From contig NZ_BNAO01000002.1 in NCBI RefSeq assembly GCF_014653435.1, positions 251,633 to 315,632 of the forward strand: DNA of 64,000 nucleotides, read 5' to 3'. This document shows positions 8,713-17,366 of this stretch, one piece after another. Source of the DNA: Alishewanella longhuensis (GTDB lineage Bacteria > Pseudomonadota > Gammaproteobacteria > Enterobacterales > Alteromonadaceae). A program made the position numbers and the translations under genes. Each line of letters starts with the position of its first letter. The first letter of the stretch is position 1. Under the pieces are notes generated by a model that saw nothing but the letters and a program-made list of their open reading frames with translations, did not search any database and was not told the DNA's origin.

Positions 8713-9792
8713 ATGACAAGATGCCGCAAAATCATTCATCTGGATATGGACTGCTTTTTTGCAGCTGTTGAAATGCGTGATAATCCCAGTCTCAAACATA
8801 TTCCGATTGCGATTGGCGGCAATCGCCACGAGCGCGGTGTGATTGCTACTTGTAACTACCCTGCCCGCGCTTTTGGGGTACGCTCCGCCATGTCTACCCA
8901 TGAAGCCTTAAAGCGCTGCCCACAGCTCACCTTGTTACGCGGAAATATGGAAAAATATAAAAGCGTTAGCCGGCAAATTCAGGCGATTTTTTTGCGCTAC
9001 ACCGAGCTGGTTGAACCGCTATCACTAGACGAAGCTTACCTAGATGTGAGTGATTGCTCACTGTTTCATGGCAGCGCTACATTTATTGCGGAAGATATTC
9101 GCCGCACGGTATTGCAGGAAACCGGTTTAACCGTATCTGCCGGTGTCGCGCCGAATAAATTTTTGGCGAAAATCGCCAGCGATGAGAATAAACCAGATGG
9201 GCTCTTTGTATTATCTCCAGATAAAATCAAAGATTTCATCCATACGCTGCCACTGCGCCGCATTCCGGGGGTTGGGCAAAAAACAGCGGAAAAACTGACT
9301 CAGCTTAGCCTGACACATTGCCGCGACATTGTGACTTTAGGAGAAGAACCCAGTACACAGATGCTAGCTTTGCTGTTAAAGCATTTTGGCAGCCTGGCCA
9401 GCACTTTAATAAAACGCAGCCAGGGTATTGACGAGCGGCCAGTGCAGCAGAGCCGTGAGCGTAAATCTATTGGCGTAGAACAAACCTTAGCAAAAGACCT
9501 GGAACAACTAGAACAAGCCCAAGCCGAATTGCTCAAACTACTCCCCACTTTAGAACAGCGTTTATCACAAAGCGGTAAAGCGAGCTTATTACAGAAAATT
9601 GGCGTGAAACTTAAATTCAGTGATTTTCGGCAAACTACGGTAGAAACGCAAAGCAACCAACTTAATATGCTCCTGTTTAAACAGCTCCTGGAACAAGCCT
9701 GGCAACGGCGGCAAGACAAAGCCGTGCGCTTAATTGGTATCCAACTAGGTTTTAAAACCTTTTGTGAAGAACAACTTAGTTTACCTTTTTAA
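8713..9792 (+). CDS. dinB: DNA polymerase IV (Y family)
   Basis: 359 residues. Error-prone translesion polymerase. Catalytic carboxylates are seen in IIHLDMDCFFAAVE near residue 8 and SLDEAYLDVSD near 100. The thumb helix-hairpin-helix LRRIPGVGQKTAEKL lies near 178, and the little-finger domain covers about 235-350 and begins near RKSIGVEQTL. The C-terminus ends in QLSLPF, a QLxLF-like beta-clamp-binding peptide as in E. coli Pol IV. A LexA box sits just upstream. Confidence 0.97.
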   Translation: MTRCRKIIHLDMDCFFAAVEMRDNPSLKHIPIAIGGNRHERGVIATCNYPARAFGVRSAMSTHEALKRCPQLTLLRGNMEKYKSVSRQIQAIFLRYTELVEPLSLDEAYLDVSDCSLFHGSATFIAEDIRRTVLQETGLTVSAGVAPNKFLAKIASDENKPDGLFVLSPDKIKDFIHTLPLRRIPGVGQKTAEKLTQLSLTHCRDIVTLGEEPSTQMLALLLKHFGSLASTLIKRSQGIDERPVQQSRERKSIGVEQTLAKDLEQLEQAQAELLKLLPTLEQRLSQSGKASLLQKIGVKLKFSDFRQTTVETQSNQLNMLLFKQLLEQAWQRRQDKAVRLIGIQLGFKTFCEEQLSLPF

Positions 9793-9914
9793 GCTATATC
9801 ATCGATTTTGTCGCTAGTTTAGCGTTTAGTCCTTGCTAGCGTAGATTGTGATAGGAGGGTGTTCAATATTCTGTGTGAAAAACAGAGCGCTTTTAAGCAC
9901 ACAATCTTATTAAT

Positions 9915-9939
9915 AAAAAAGCCGGCACTATGGCCGGCT
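9915..9939 (-). terminator. Rho-independent terminator after the cold-shock gene
   Basis: Seven-base stem AGCCGGC / GCCGGCT followed on the minus strand by a run of six Ts, 20 bases past the cold-shock gene stop. It lies between convergent dinB and the cold-shock gene. Confidence 0.85.
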
Positions 9940-9958
9940 CTTAATAAACTTTTATCAA

Positions 9959-10171
9959 TTAACCGATAACAGTTACGTTTTCAGCCTGTGGGCCTTTTTG
10001 ACCTTCAGTAACGATAAAAGTTACTTTTTGGCCTTCAACTAGGGTTTTGCGGCCTGTGCCATTGATAGCGCGGAAATGTACGAATACATCTTTGCCGCCT
10101 TCACGCTCGATAAAACCAAAACCTTTATCTTCGTTGAACCACTTAACTGTACCAGAAATTAACTGTGACAT
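9959..10171 (-). CDS. Cold-shock protein, CspA family
   Basis: 70 residues, a single cold-shock domain. RNP1 is [12 protein letters not shown] at 10-21 and RNP2 is KDVFVHF near 28. These five-stranded barrels bind single-stranded RNA or DNA as chaperones. More than one paralogue is usual per genome, so no specific csp letter is given. A GC hairpin (10198-10211) lies in the leader 27 bases before the ATG. Confidence 0.95.
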   Translation of the reverse strand: MSQLISGTVKWFNEDKGFGFIEREGGKDVFVHFRAINGTGRKTLVEGQKVTFIVTEGQKGPQAENVTVIG

Positions 10172-10197
10172 AACACTCTCTTACTTTAACAAATTTT

Positions 10198-10211
10198 GCC
10201 GGACTTCCGGC
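10198..10211 (-). other. Hairpin in the cold-shock gene leader
   Basis: GCCGGA / TCCGGC forms a six-base perfect inverted repeat with a two-base centre, upstream of the cold-shock gene start on the same strand. It may be part of the structured leader typical of csp mRNAs; function not shown by sequence. Confidence 0.4.
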
Positions 10212-10393
10212 GACTTAAATATTACCGGCCACGTCATCGAGCTGATACATATTCAACCGCATTATCAGGGATGCTGATTAAGTGGTCAACATAAATACCC
10301 GGGCGAACAGAAAATAGTTTCTCTACAGGCCGTTCCAACGCAGGTTTTAATCCCTGTGCAATTTCAGTGTAGCAGCAAATGTTGAAAAAATAA

Positions 10394-11737
10394 TCAAACT
10401 GGATCAATTTTTTTGCGTCTCACCGGCGCGGTGCCATCATCCCCGCCTTCAAAGAAGGTTTTTGTGGCCACTTTTGCCGTTTTAGCTGCAGTATTCGCGC
10501 GCTTTTTGGCCGCTGTGCCCGTTGTTGCTGTGGCTTTAGTGGTTTTCGCTGCCGTTTTAGCAGGGGCTGGCACTATACCGCTAAAACGCGCTTCCAAACC
10601 GGGGATAACACTAAACTCTACAGGACGGCGTAAAAAAGCCTCAATTTTTTGCAGTGCCAGCCAATCTTTTGGTCCCACCAAAGACATTGCGACGCCTTTG
10701 GCGCCCGCACGCCCGGTGCGACCTATACGGTGCACATATTCTTCAGCATGCTTAGGTAAGTCAAAATTTAAAACATGAGACACTTGCAGTAAATCTAAGC
10801 CGCGCGACGCTAAATCGGTCGTCACTAACACCTGATACTTGCCAGCAGCAAATTGCTGCATCACCGCATTACGCTGCCCTTGTGTTAAACGGGCACTTAA
10901 GCCCATAGCACTGAACCCTTGTTCATTACAAAACACGGCTAAACGCTCGGCATCATCACGGGTCGCCGTAAAAATAATCAGCTGTTTTACCGGCTCATGT
11001 TGCAACATATGCTGCAACAGCGCCTCCTTATGTGTTAAGTGATCCGCAAAAACAAACTGTTGCTGAATATCGCTATGTTGTTCATGACCGCTACCTAAGG
11101 CCACTCGAAACGGATTCTTTAACAATGATAGCGTCAGCTCATCAACTTCAGCATGATCCAGTGTTGCCGAGAACATCAAGGTTTGCCGCAAACGATGATC
11201 AGCCGCTTTATTAATGGCATTCAGTTGCGGCATAAAACCCAGATCCAGCATGCGATCGGCTTCATCCAGAATCAACAATTCTAAGCCCTGTATAAAGACT
11301 GATTTGTGCTCAAGGTGGTCGAGGAAACGGCCAGGTGTTGCGACTATCACGTTAGGTTGGCGCTTTAACAGCCTTTCTTGATCATTAAAGTTTTCGCCAC
11401 CAACAATTAAAGCCGCGGTAACAGGCGTATTGGCGATAAATAAGCGTAACTGAGCATAAACCTGCTTGGCCAGTTCACGGGTTGGCGCCAAAATCAATGC
11501 CCGGGCATCCTGCTTTGATAAAGGCCGGCTTTTTAACAGCCGCTGCATCATCGGTAATAAATAGGCTAAGGTTTTGCCGGACCCGGTTTTAGAAGAAACA
11601 ATTAAATCGCGTCCCACTAACACCGCCGGGATCGCTTCTTGTTGAATATCGGTAGGTTTAGCAAAACCTAAATGTTGGACCGAGCGCAATAAACGCGGGT
11701 CTAGCCGCAAATCCTGAAATACCAAAATAAACCCCAC
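10394..11737 (-). CDS. DEAD-box ATP-dependent RNA helicase
   Basis: 447 residues. Motif order is complete: Q motif GFAKPTDIQQEAIP near 23, Walker A SSKTGSGKT near 48, PTRELA near 86, TPGR near 132, DEAD near 155, SAT near 188 and HRIGRTGR near 335. The tail from about 380 is rich in Ala, Lys and Thr and probably binds RNA non-specifically. Overall layout is like SrmB/RhlE; the exact subfamily is unsure. The start taken is a GTG at 11737 with no clear ribosome site; a TTG four codons in (11725), preceded by GTGGGG, is a real alternative. Confidence 0.93.
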   Translation of the reverse strand: MGFILVFQDLRLDPRLLRSVQHLGFAKPTDIQQEAIPAVLVGRDLIVSSKTGSGKTLAYLLPMMQRLLKSRPLSKQDARALILAPTRELAKQVYAQLRLFIANTPVTAALIVGGENFNDQERLLKRQPNVIVATPGRFLDHLEHKSVFIQGLELLILDEADRMLDLGFMPQLNAINKAADHRLRQTLMFSATLDHAEVDELTLSLLKNPFRVALGSGHEQHSDIQQQFVFADHLTHKEALLQHMLQHEPVKQLIIFTATRDDAERLAVFCNEQGFSAMGLSARLTQGQRNAVMQQFAAGKYQVLVTTDLASRGLDLLQVSHVLNFDLPKHAEEYVHRIGRTGRAGAKGVAMSLVGPKDWLALQKIEAFLRRPVEFSVIPGLEARFSGIVPAPAKTAAKTTKATATTGTAAKKRANTAAKTAKVATKTFFEGGDDGTAPVRRKKIDPV

Positions 11738-11854
11738 TTTGAAAATAGCGCGCTATGATAACCGAACTAACAAATTTGAGTTAGCATCATTTCTCGGGCT
11801 AGTATAGTCACTATTTCGCTAATTCGTATTTATCATCATAAATAGAGTGCCCCT

Positions 11855-12391
11855 ATGAGTAACGCCTTTAAAGAACAATTGTTAAAAGCCGGCCTGGCCG
11901 ATCCGAAAAAATTAAAAGCGGCAAAAAAGCAGCAGCATCAGCAGCGGGTGCAAGCGGGTAAAAGTCAAAAGCCGGTTAGTGAAACGACATTACTCGCGGA
12001 ACAACGCCGACAAGAACAAGTGGCCCGTGATCAAGAATTAAACCGGAAAAAACAGGAACAACTGCAGAAAAAAGCTATCTTAGCGCAAGTAAAACAGTTG
12101 ATTGCGCATAACACTATTAAACCTAGTGGTGAGCTGTCATTTAACTTTACTGATGGCACTTTAGTAAAACGCATTTACGTTAACAACAAGTTGCATGGCG
12201 AATTAACTCGTGGTTTACTCGCTGTTGTCAGAGATGGTGAACAATATGTATTAGTACCAGCGGCTATTGCCGCCAAGATTGCACAGCGCGAGCCGGATTG
12301 TATAGTGGTACTGCATGATCGCCAGCAACAAACTGTAGACGAGGATGATCCTTATGCTGCCTATCAAATCCCTGACGATTTGATGTGGTAA
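11855..12391 (+). CDS. DUF2058 family protein (YaiL-like)
   Basis: 178 residues. The N-terminal half is highly charged and Gln-rich, predicted helical (AFKEQLLKAGLADPKKLKAAKK, then KKQEQLQKKAIL). The C-terminal half is compact with FNFTDGTLVKRIYVN near 97 and an acidic end. This pattern fits YaiL/DUF2058, described as nucleoprotein/polynucleotide-associated; biochemical role unknown. It is divergent from the DEAD-box gene, 117 bases apart. Confidence 0.85.
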   Translation: MSNAFKEQLLKAGLADPKKLKAAKKQQHQQRVQAGKSQKPVSETTLLAEQRRQEQVARDQELNRKKQEQLQKKAILAQVKQLIAHNTIKPSGELSFNFTDGTLVKRIYVNNKLHGELTRGLLAVVRDGEQYVLVPAAIAAKIAQREPDCIVVLHDRQQQTVDEDDPYAAYQIPDDLMW

Positions 12392-12460
12392 AGTCAAAAA
12401 TCCTTGTCTGGCTAGTCTAATCAGACTCAAATTACGTTACCGCTAACAAAGGAGCTTACT

Positions 12461-13318
12461 ATGCGGCTATTACTATCATCCTGCTTTATTATTTTACTCA
12501 CAACCAGCCAGGCATTATTTGCCGCCTCGGTATGGCAAGTTAGTAAAGACGATCAGAGTTTTTATCTGGTCGGTACTGTGCATTTATTAAGCGAATCAGA
12601 TTTCCCACTACCCGCGGCATTTGATACCGCTTTTAATGCCAGCAACCACCTGATCTTTGAAACAAATTTAGCAGACCTGACCAGCCCCAAGGGCATGAAT
12701 TTGTTAATGTCGCAAAACACTTACAAACCAGGGCAAAATTTACAGCAAGTCTTATCAAAAGAGGTATATCAACAACTGCAAAGCAAAGCTGCTGAGCGAC
12801 AGTGGCCACTTACTTCTATCGAGCAATTTAAGCCTGCTTTTGCCGCCATCATGTTGGCCACGCTGGAGCTACAACGTTTAGGCGCAGCTTCGACCGGTGT
12901 CGACATGCACTACTTGCAGCTTGCCCAGCAGCAGCAAAAGACCTATGGCGGCTTAGAAACCCTGGACGAACATTTAGGCGTGATGACAGCATTAAATAAA
13001 CTGGATGCAGATAGCATTATCAGTGCGACATTGAAAGACTTAGCACAAACGGAAACTATGCTAGCACAGATGAAAGCAGCCTGGCGCAGTGGCGATACTG
13101 ACGCACTGGAAACCTTATTTCTTGCTGATATGAAAGCCTTCCCAGACATGTACAACATTATGCTGGTCGATAGAAATCATGCCTGGATGAAAACGCTAGA
13201 GCAGCTAACTGAACCAGGTACGATGGTACTGGTCGGTGCCTTGCATATGGTGGGTGACGATGGCTTACTAAAATTACTGACAAGCCGCGGCTATACCATC
13301 AAGCAATTAGTTGACTAA
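12461..13318 (+). CDS. TraB/GumN family protein, exported
   Basis: 285 residues with a signal peptide (about residues 1-21, ending near ALFAAS). TraB/GumN (PF01963) landmarks: FYLVGTVHLLSESDFPLP near 31 with the conserved GTVH, a central YGGLETLDEHL near 158, and the C-terminal GALHMVGDDGLLKLLTSRGY with a second conserved His. The family is proposed to be a metal-dependent protease-like fold; substrate unknown. GGAG precedes the ATG. Confidence 0.9.
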   Translation: MRLLLSSCFIILLTTSQALFAASVWQVSKDDQSFYLVGTVHLLSESDFPLPAAFDTAFNASNHLIFETNLADLTSPKGMNLLMSQNTYKPGQNLQQVLSKEVYQQLQSKAAERQWPLTSIEQFKPAFAAIMLATLELQRLGAASTGVDMHYLQLAQQQQKTYGGLETLDEHLGVMTALNKLDADSIISATLKDLAQTETMLAQMKAAWRSGDTDALETLFLADMKAFPDMYNIMLVDRNHAWMKTLEQLTEPGTMVLVGALHMVGDDGLLKLLTSRGYTIKQLVD

Positions 13319-13327
13319 CTGATCTTC

Positions 13328-13371
13328 GCTGTCTCATCTCACTGGCAACTTGCGCCAGCATTTGAGACAGC
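13328..13371. terminator. Nested stem-loop between convergent genes
   Basis: Outer arms GCTGTCTCA (13328-13336) and TGAGACAGC (13363-13371) enclose a second stem CTGGC / GCCAG. It sits between the TraB-like gene and the methyltransferase, which converge. No clear T tract, so it is probably a Rho-independent-like or 3'-end-protecting structure serving both strands. Confidence 0.5.
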
Positions 13372-13382
13372 ACCCTGTTATT

Positions 13383-14141
13383 TTACGTAGAACCAGGATC
13401 GATAGGTTTACGCTGCACCCCTTCCCTGGCACTAATCCCCTGAGTTGCACTAAAGCGGCTTTGTACCTGCCATTTCGGCCTGATCGGTGTTAATGGCAGC
13501 TCACGCTTTCTGGCAACGAGTAAGTAACTGGAAGCAAAATACCTTAAATAGCGTTCACTAAAACGCTGCCAGCGTCCTTGCTTATGCTCTGCTGCTAATA
13601 GGGCGCTACAAAAAAATCGCTCTTCACTAAGAACTTCAAAACCAATCAGATGTAACCAGTCTTTGATGCGGGAAGCACTAAAAAAATGTCCCTGCCAGGG
13701 AAAGTCTTGTTTTAACCAGGGGATATGCCGACAAAGGCCTGACACACTGTATGGGTTAAAACCTGTTAGTAACAAATAACCATCACCAATAAGTACTCGA
13801 TGCGCTTCACGAATAACATGGTGAGGGTCAACCTGAAATTCCAGACAATGACTTAGTAACACGGCATCAACGCTGGCTGCCGCAATGGGCAGAGCATCTG
13901 CGTCGGCAACGATCTGTGCTAAAGAAGCTACGTCGCCTAGAGTGACTTGATGGCGCAAACGGGCCGCCTGGGTATCAAGCTGGCTACTTAAATTGCCTAC
14001 TTTTAATAAGTAGTAGCCGAAAATCTGCTGCCACCAAGGATCCAACTGCTGGCTAATTGCCACCGCCAGTGCCTCCCCCTGACGAAATGCCTGCCAGCCT
14101 GCGGGAGCAGCGGGATGATTTTCACGTAGTGCTGGTTTCAT
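13383..14141 (-). CDS. Class I SAM-dependent methyltransferase (YafS-like)
   Basis: 252 residues from the ATG at 14141; the frame extends to 14186 but would overlap the divergent gloB start. Methyltransf_11-type motifs: DALPIAAASVDAVLLSHCLEF near 95 (motif II/III region) and AHRVLIGDGYLLLTGFNPYS near 130. A typical GxGxG motif I is not obvious. In E. coli the same position beside gloB and mltD holds yafS, supporting orthology. Substrate unknown. Confidence 0.85.
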   Translation of the reverse strand: MKPALRENHPAAPAGWQAFRQGEALAVAISQQLDPWWQQIFGYYLLKVGNLSSQLDTQAARLRHQVTLGDVASLAQIVADADALPIAAASVDAVLLSHCLEFQVDPHHVIREAHRVLIGDGYLLLTGFNPYSVSGLCRHIPWLKQDFPWQGHFFSASRIKDWLHLIGFEVLSEERFFCSALLAAEHKQGRWQRFSERYLRYFASSYLLVARKRELPLTPIRPKWQVQSRFSATQGISAREGVQRKPIDPGST

Positions 14142-14179
14142 GTTAAGGTTCTGCCTCGACTTTTTTTCAGGATAACAAA

Positions 14180-14959
14180 ATGACAACGATTATCCCACTC
14201 CCCGCTTTTCAGGATAACTATATCTGGGTGCTAAGTCAGTCAGATACCCCCTGGTGTGTGGTCGTTGATCCTGGCGATGCCAGCGTGGTTAACGACTATT
14301 TAATTCAAAATGAAAAAAAACTATTGGCAGTTTTGATCACTCATCACCATGCCGATCACACAGGGGGGCTGATGCAGTTAAAACAGCAGTGGCCCGAGCT
14401 ACGAATCATTGGTCCGACAGCTGAACACGCTAGAATTCCAGCCTTAACCGAAACGGTAGGTGACGGTGCAATAGTCGTTTTGCCGCAACTCAAGCAGCAA
14501 TTTCAGGTAATAGCGATACCGGGACATACCGCCGGACATATTGCTTTTTATTCAGCGCCCGTTTTGTTTTGTGGTGATACGCTATTTAGCGCAGGCTGTG
14601 GTAGGTTGCTGGAAGGCGAATTTAGCGAAAGCGCCATAAAAATGTATCAATCTTTACAAAGACTTATTAGCTTACCTGAGACTACAGAGGTTTACTGTAC
14701 TCACGAATACACCTTAGCTAATTTACGCTTTGCCCTTAGTATTGAACCTGATAATCTGGACTTGCAGTATTATCAACAGCAGTGCCAGGTAAAACGCCAG
14801 AACTTTAAGCCAACCCTGCCCTCAAATATTGGACTTGAGAAAAAAGTTAACCCTTTTTTACGATGCAATAACAAAGACTTACAGCTGAAACATAATCAAA
14901 ACTCGGCACAGTCGCTATTTGCTTACCTAAGGATGGCCAAAGATCAATTTAAATCCTGA
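14180..14959 (+). CDS. gloB: Hydroxyacylglutathione hydrolase (glyoxalase II)
   Basis: 259 residues, metallo-beta-lactamase fold. Hydrolyses S-lactoylglutathione to lactate and glutathione, finishing methylglyoxal detoxification. Binuclear metal ligands are in THHHADHTGG near 54, the GHTAGHIAF histidine near 115, the CGDTLF aspartate near 132 and CTHEYTLANL near 173. The C-terminal glutathione-binding part ends with NPFLR and FAYLRMAKDQFK. Divergent from the YafS-like gene, upstream of mltD. Confidence 0.96.
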   Translation: MTTIIPLPAFQDNYIWVLSQSDTPWCVVVDPGDASVVNDYLIQNEKKLLAVLITHHHADHTGGLMQLKQQWPELRIIGPTAEHARIPALTETVGDGAIVVLPQLKQQFQVIAIPGHTAGHIAFYSAPVLFCGDTLFSAGCGRLLEGEFSESAIKMYQSLQRLISLPETTEVYCTHEYTLANLRFALSIEPDNLDLQYYQQQCQVKRQNFKPTLPSNIGLEKKVNPFLRCNNKDLQLKHNQNSAQSLFAYLRMAKDQFKS

Positions 14960-15014
14960 CTTGCATTGAGCTGTCAGACAGGTAATATATTTTTTTTAAA
15001 TCTGGAAACCCGTT

Positions 15015-16628
15015 ATGACTGTAAGAATCTCTGCCGTAGTATTGCTGGCACTGTTAACCGGCTGTGTCAGCACGACAGGGTCTGACTCTGATAACACCAA
15101 CACTGTAACAGCGAACTCGGCTCCGCAAAATAGCGGTTATAAAAACAAAAAAGCCTCTGAAGATTTCCATCGTAATACAGCGTCAGCTGAATCTATAGCC
15201 GATAGATTATGGTCATCGGGCTTAAGTGAAGAGCAATTATTAGATGCCACTGAACTCGAAGATCTCTGGCAACGCATCCAAACACAGCTGAGTTTTAATG
15301 TGCCACAAACCCGCGCTATCGTAGAGCAGCGCAACTTCTACGCTGATAATCAAAACTACCTGGATCGAATTTCAGGCAGAGCCCAGCCGTTCCTTTACTA
15401 CATTGTACAAGAGCTGGAAAAGCGAGCAATGCCATTAGAGTTGGCTTTACTCCCTATTATTGAAAGTGCTTTTGATCCCTCCGCCTATTCTCCGGCAAGA
15501 GCAGCAGGGATGTGGCAGTTTATGCCCACAACGGGTAAGCGGTTTGGTTTAAAACAAAACAGTTGGTACGACGGACGTAAGGATGTAATTCAATCTACAC
15601 AAGCGGCATTAGACTATTTACAATACCTTTATAATACGCTGGAACACGACTGGCTAAATGCTATCGCTGCCTATAACGCCGGTGAAGGACGCATTATGCG
15701 GGCCATTCAGGCCAACAAAAAGCGCCGTTTACCCACAGATTTTTGGTCTTTAGATTTACCTGCTGAAACCACTGCCTATGTACCAAAACTGTTGGCATTG
15801 GTCGATATCCTGGCTCGACCTGAAGAGTTTCAAATTGTTTGGAAATTTATCGCTAACGAACCCAAAATAGCTGTTGTTGAAGTAGGTAAACAGCTGGATT
15901 TAAGTATCGCCGCTGATCTGGCAGAAATAAGTTTGGCTGATTTACAGGCCTTAAATCCTGGCTTTAACCAATGGGCAACCGCTCCAGATGGCCCACATCA
16001 TTTGGTCTTACCCATAGAGCAGGTTGATACCTTTAATAGTAAGCTTGCGCAGACACCGCTAGAACAGCTTATGCAATGGCAACCCTATCAGGTTAAGAGT
16101 GGTGATACCTTAGGCGCCATTGCCAAACGTTATCAAACCACAGTTAGCGCCTTGACTAACCTGAATAAACTGAGCGGCAATACTATTCGTATTGGCCAAA
16201 CCCTGCTTATTCCGCGAGCCAGCGGCAGTGACGAACAGTCAGCTGGGCCAGATTTACAAAATATAGGTCCAGCAGAAAGTTCAACTCAAACAGAGTACAT
16301 AGTACAGCGCGGTGACACGCTATGGGATCTAAGTCGCAAATATGATGTCACCGTAGCACAGTTACGCAACTGGAATAAGCTTGCCAGTAACGCTATATTA
16401 AATGAAGGCCAAGTGTTACAAATTATACAGAGTAACCAAGCTCAATATGCTCAGTTGAAAACCCGTACCGTAAATTACCGTGTCAGGTCTGGGGACTCGC
16501 TGGCTAAAATCGCTCAGCGTTTTAGCGTAAGCGTTGACGATATCATCAAGTGGAATAATATTAGCCCTGAGCGTTATCTGCAGCCGGGCCAGCAGCTAAC
16601 ATTATTGGTTGCTGCAACCGCAGTTTGA
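15015..16628 (+). CDS. mltD: Membrane-bound lytic murein transglycosylase D
   Basis: 537 residues. Lipoprotein signal peptide with lipobox LTGC (Cys17). The SLT domain covers about 120-250, catalytic Glu150 in LLPIIESAFDPSAYS, followed by AAGMWQFMPTTGKRFGL and AAYNAGEGRI. Three LysM repeats follow, each starting with a YxVxxGD(T/S)L word, near residues 355, 428 and 490. It cuts peptidoglycan glycan strands with 1,6-anhydro product formation at the outer membrane. gloB-mltD order is conserved in enterics. Confidence 0.97.
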   Translation: MTVRISAVVLLALLTGCVSTTGSDSDNTNTVTANSAPQNSGYKNKKASEDFHRNTASAESIADRLWSSGLSEEQLLDATELEDLWQRIQTQLSFNVPQTRAIVEQRNFYADNQNYLDRISGRAQPFLYYIVQELEKRAMPLELALLPIIESAFDPSAYSPARAAGMWQFMPTTGKRFGLKQNSWYDGRKDVIQSTQAALDYLQYLYNTLEHDWLNAIAAYNAGEGRIMRAIQANKKRRLPTDFWSLDLPAETTAYVPKLLALVDILARPEEFQIVWKFIANEPKIAVVEVGKQLDLSIAADLAEISLADLQALNPGFNQWATAPDGPHHLVLPIEQVDTFNSKLAQTPLEQLMQWQPYQVKSGDTLGAIAKRYQTTVSALTNLNKLSGNTIRIGQTLLIPRASGSDEQSAGPDLQNIGPAESSTQTEYIVQRGDTLWDLSRKYDVTVAQLRNWNKLASNAILNEGQVLQIIQSNQAQYAQLKTRTVNYRVRSGDSLAKIAQRFSVSVDDIIKWNNISPERYLQPGQQLTLLVAATAV

Positions 16629-16645
16629 TCATTTAGAGGTTCGCC

Positions 16646-17119
16646 ATGAGATTTCTGGTGTTGGCCCTATTATTAGTTAGCTTTTGCAGCCAGGCAACTT
16701 TTAATTATGAAGGGGAAGTTGCACTGCACTATGTTAATGGGGAGCAGCGCACTCAAAAGTTTTCGCTGGCATTAACCCGGGAAGCAGGTAACTATCTGTT
16801 TCAAGTTGGCTCTCAGAGCGCTCGTGTCGCAGCGCCACCACAAAAATATGCGTTATCGCTAATACTGCAACATGATCGTGAAGTTTGGGTGACCGACTTC
16901 ACTGACCAACCTTTACAGGCGTTTGTATTAACCATTGCAGACTATAAAATAATCCTTAAACAGGATCAGCAAGCAACCGCTGCTCGAGGTAAGTTTATAC
17001 TGCAATTTGGTGATGAAACCTATTTCTTTGGTCGAGGACCGGCGCAAATTAATTTTAAATTAGAGCCAAGCGGTATTGTTGATATAGAAATACGCGGCAT
17101 GTTTAAACCACGCCGCTAG
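16646..17119 (+). CDS. Exported protein of unknown function
   Basis: 157 residues, not recognised. A Sec signal peptide covers about 1-17 (ends CSQA). The mature part alternates short beta-type stretches (FNYEGEVALHYVNG, VWVTDFTDQPLQAFVL) and ends basic, KPRR. Two cysteines at most, both in the signal region. It starts 17 bases after mltD behind AGAGG, so probably shares its transcript and acts in the periplasm or outer membrane. Confidence 0.75.
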   Translation: MRFLVLALLLVSFCSQATFNYEGEVALHYVNGEQRTQKFSLALTREAGNYLFQVGSQSARVAAPPQKYALSLILQHDREVWVTDFTDQPLQAFVLTIADYKIILKQDQQATAARGKFILQFGDETYFFGRGPAQINFKLEPSGIVDIEIRGMFKPRR

Positions 17120-17165
17120 CACCACATAAACTGCGGTGAAGCCATCTTCATCCTGAATAATTGAT

Positions 17166-17366
17166 CTATTCTTTTTGGGGTTGTAACGCCGGAATAAGGC
17201 CAGACGCCAAACAGAGCAGCGGAGCTAACAGTAAAAACCAAAAGTTAGTCAACGGGATATCATGCCAATAGGCATGTATGGCTGCGGTAAACTGAAAAAC
17301 CAAACCAAAGATACCACAATAACATAACAAGCGGTTAAGCCAGCGTTTGGGGAATCGCACTTTCAA
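17166..17366 (-). CDS. Small inner-membrane protein of unknown function
   Basis: 66 residues: a basic N-terminus (MKVRFPKRWLNR) then two hydrophobic helices, about 14-31 and 40-59. The start lies inside the last 32 bases of the upstream GAF gene, the tight overlap expected of a co-translated partner. No family recognised. A real gene is likely but not certain given the small size. Confidence 0.55.
   Translation of the reverse strand: MKVRFPKRWLNRLLCYCGIFGLVFQFTAAIHAYWHDIPLTNFWFLLLAPLLCLASGLIPALQPQKE

Noticed and set aside
10413..10778. 121-codon plus-strand frame opposite the DEAD-box tail
   Set aside because: Antisense to Ala/Lys-rich coding repeats; composition artefact.
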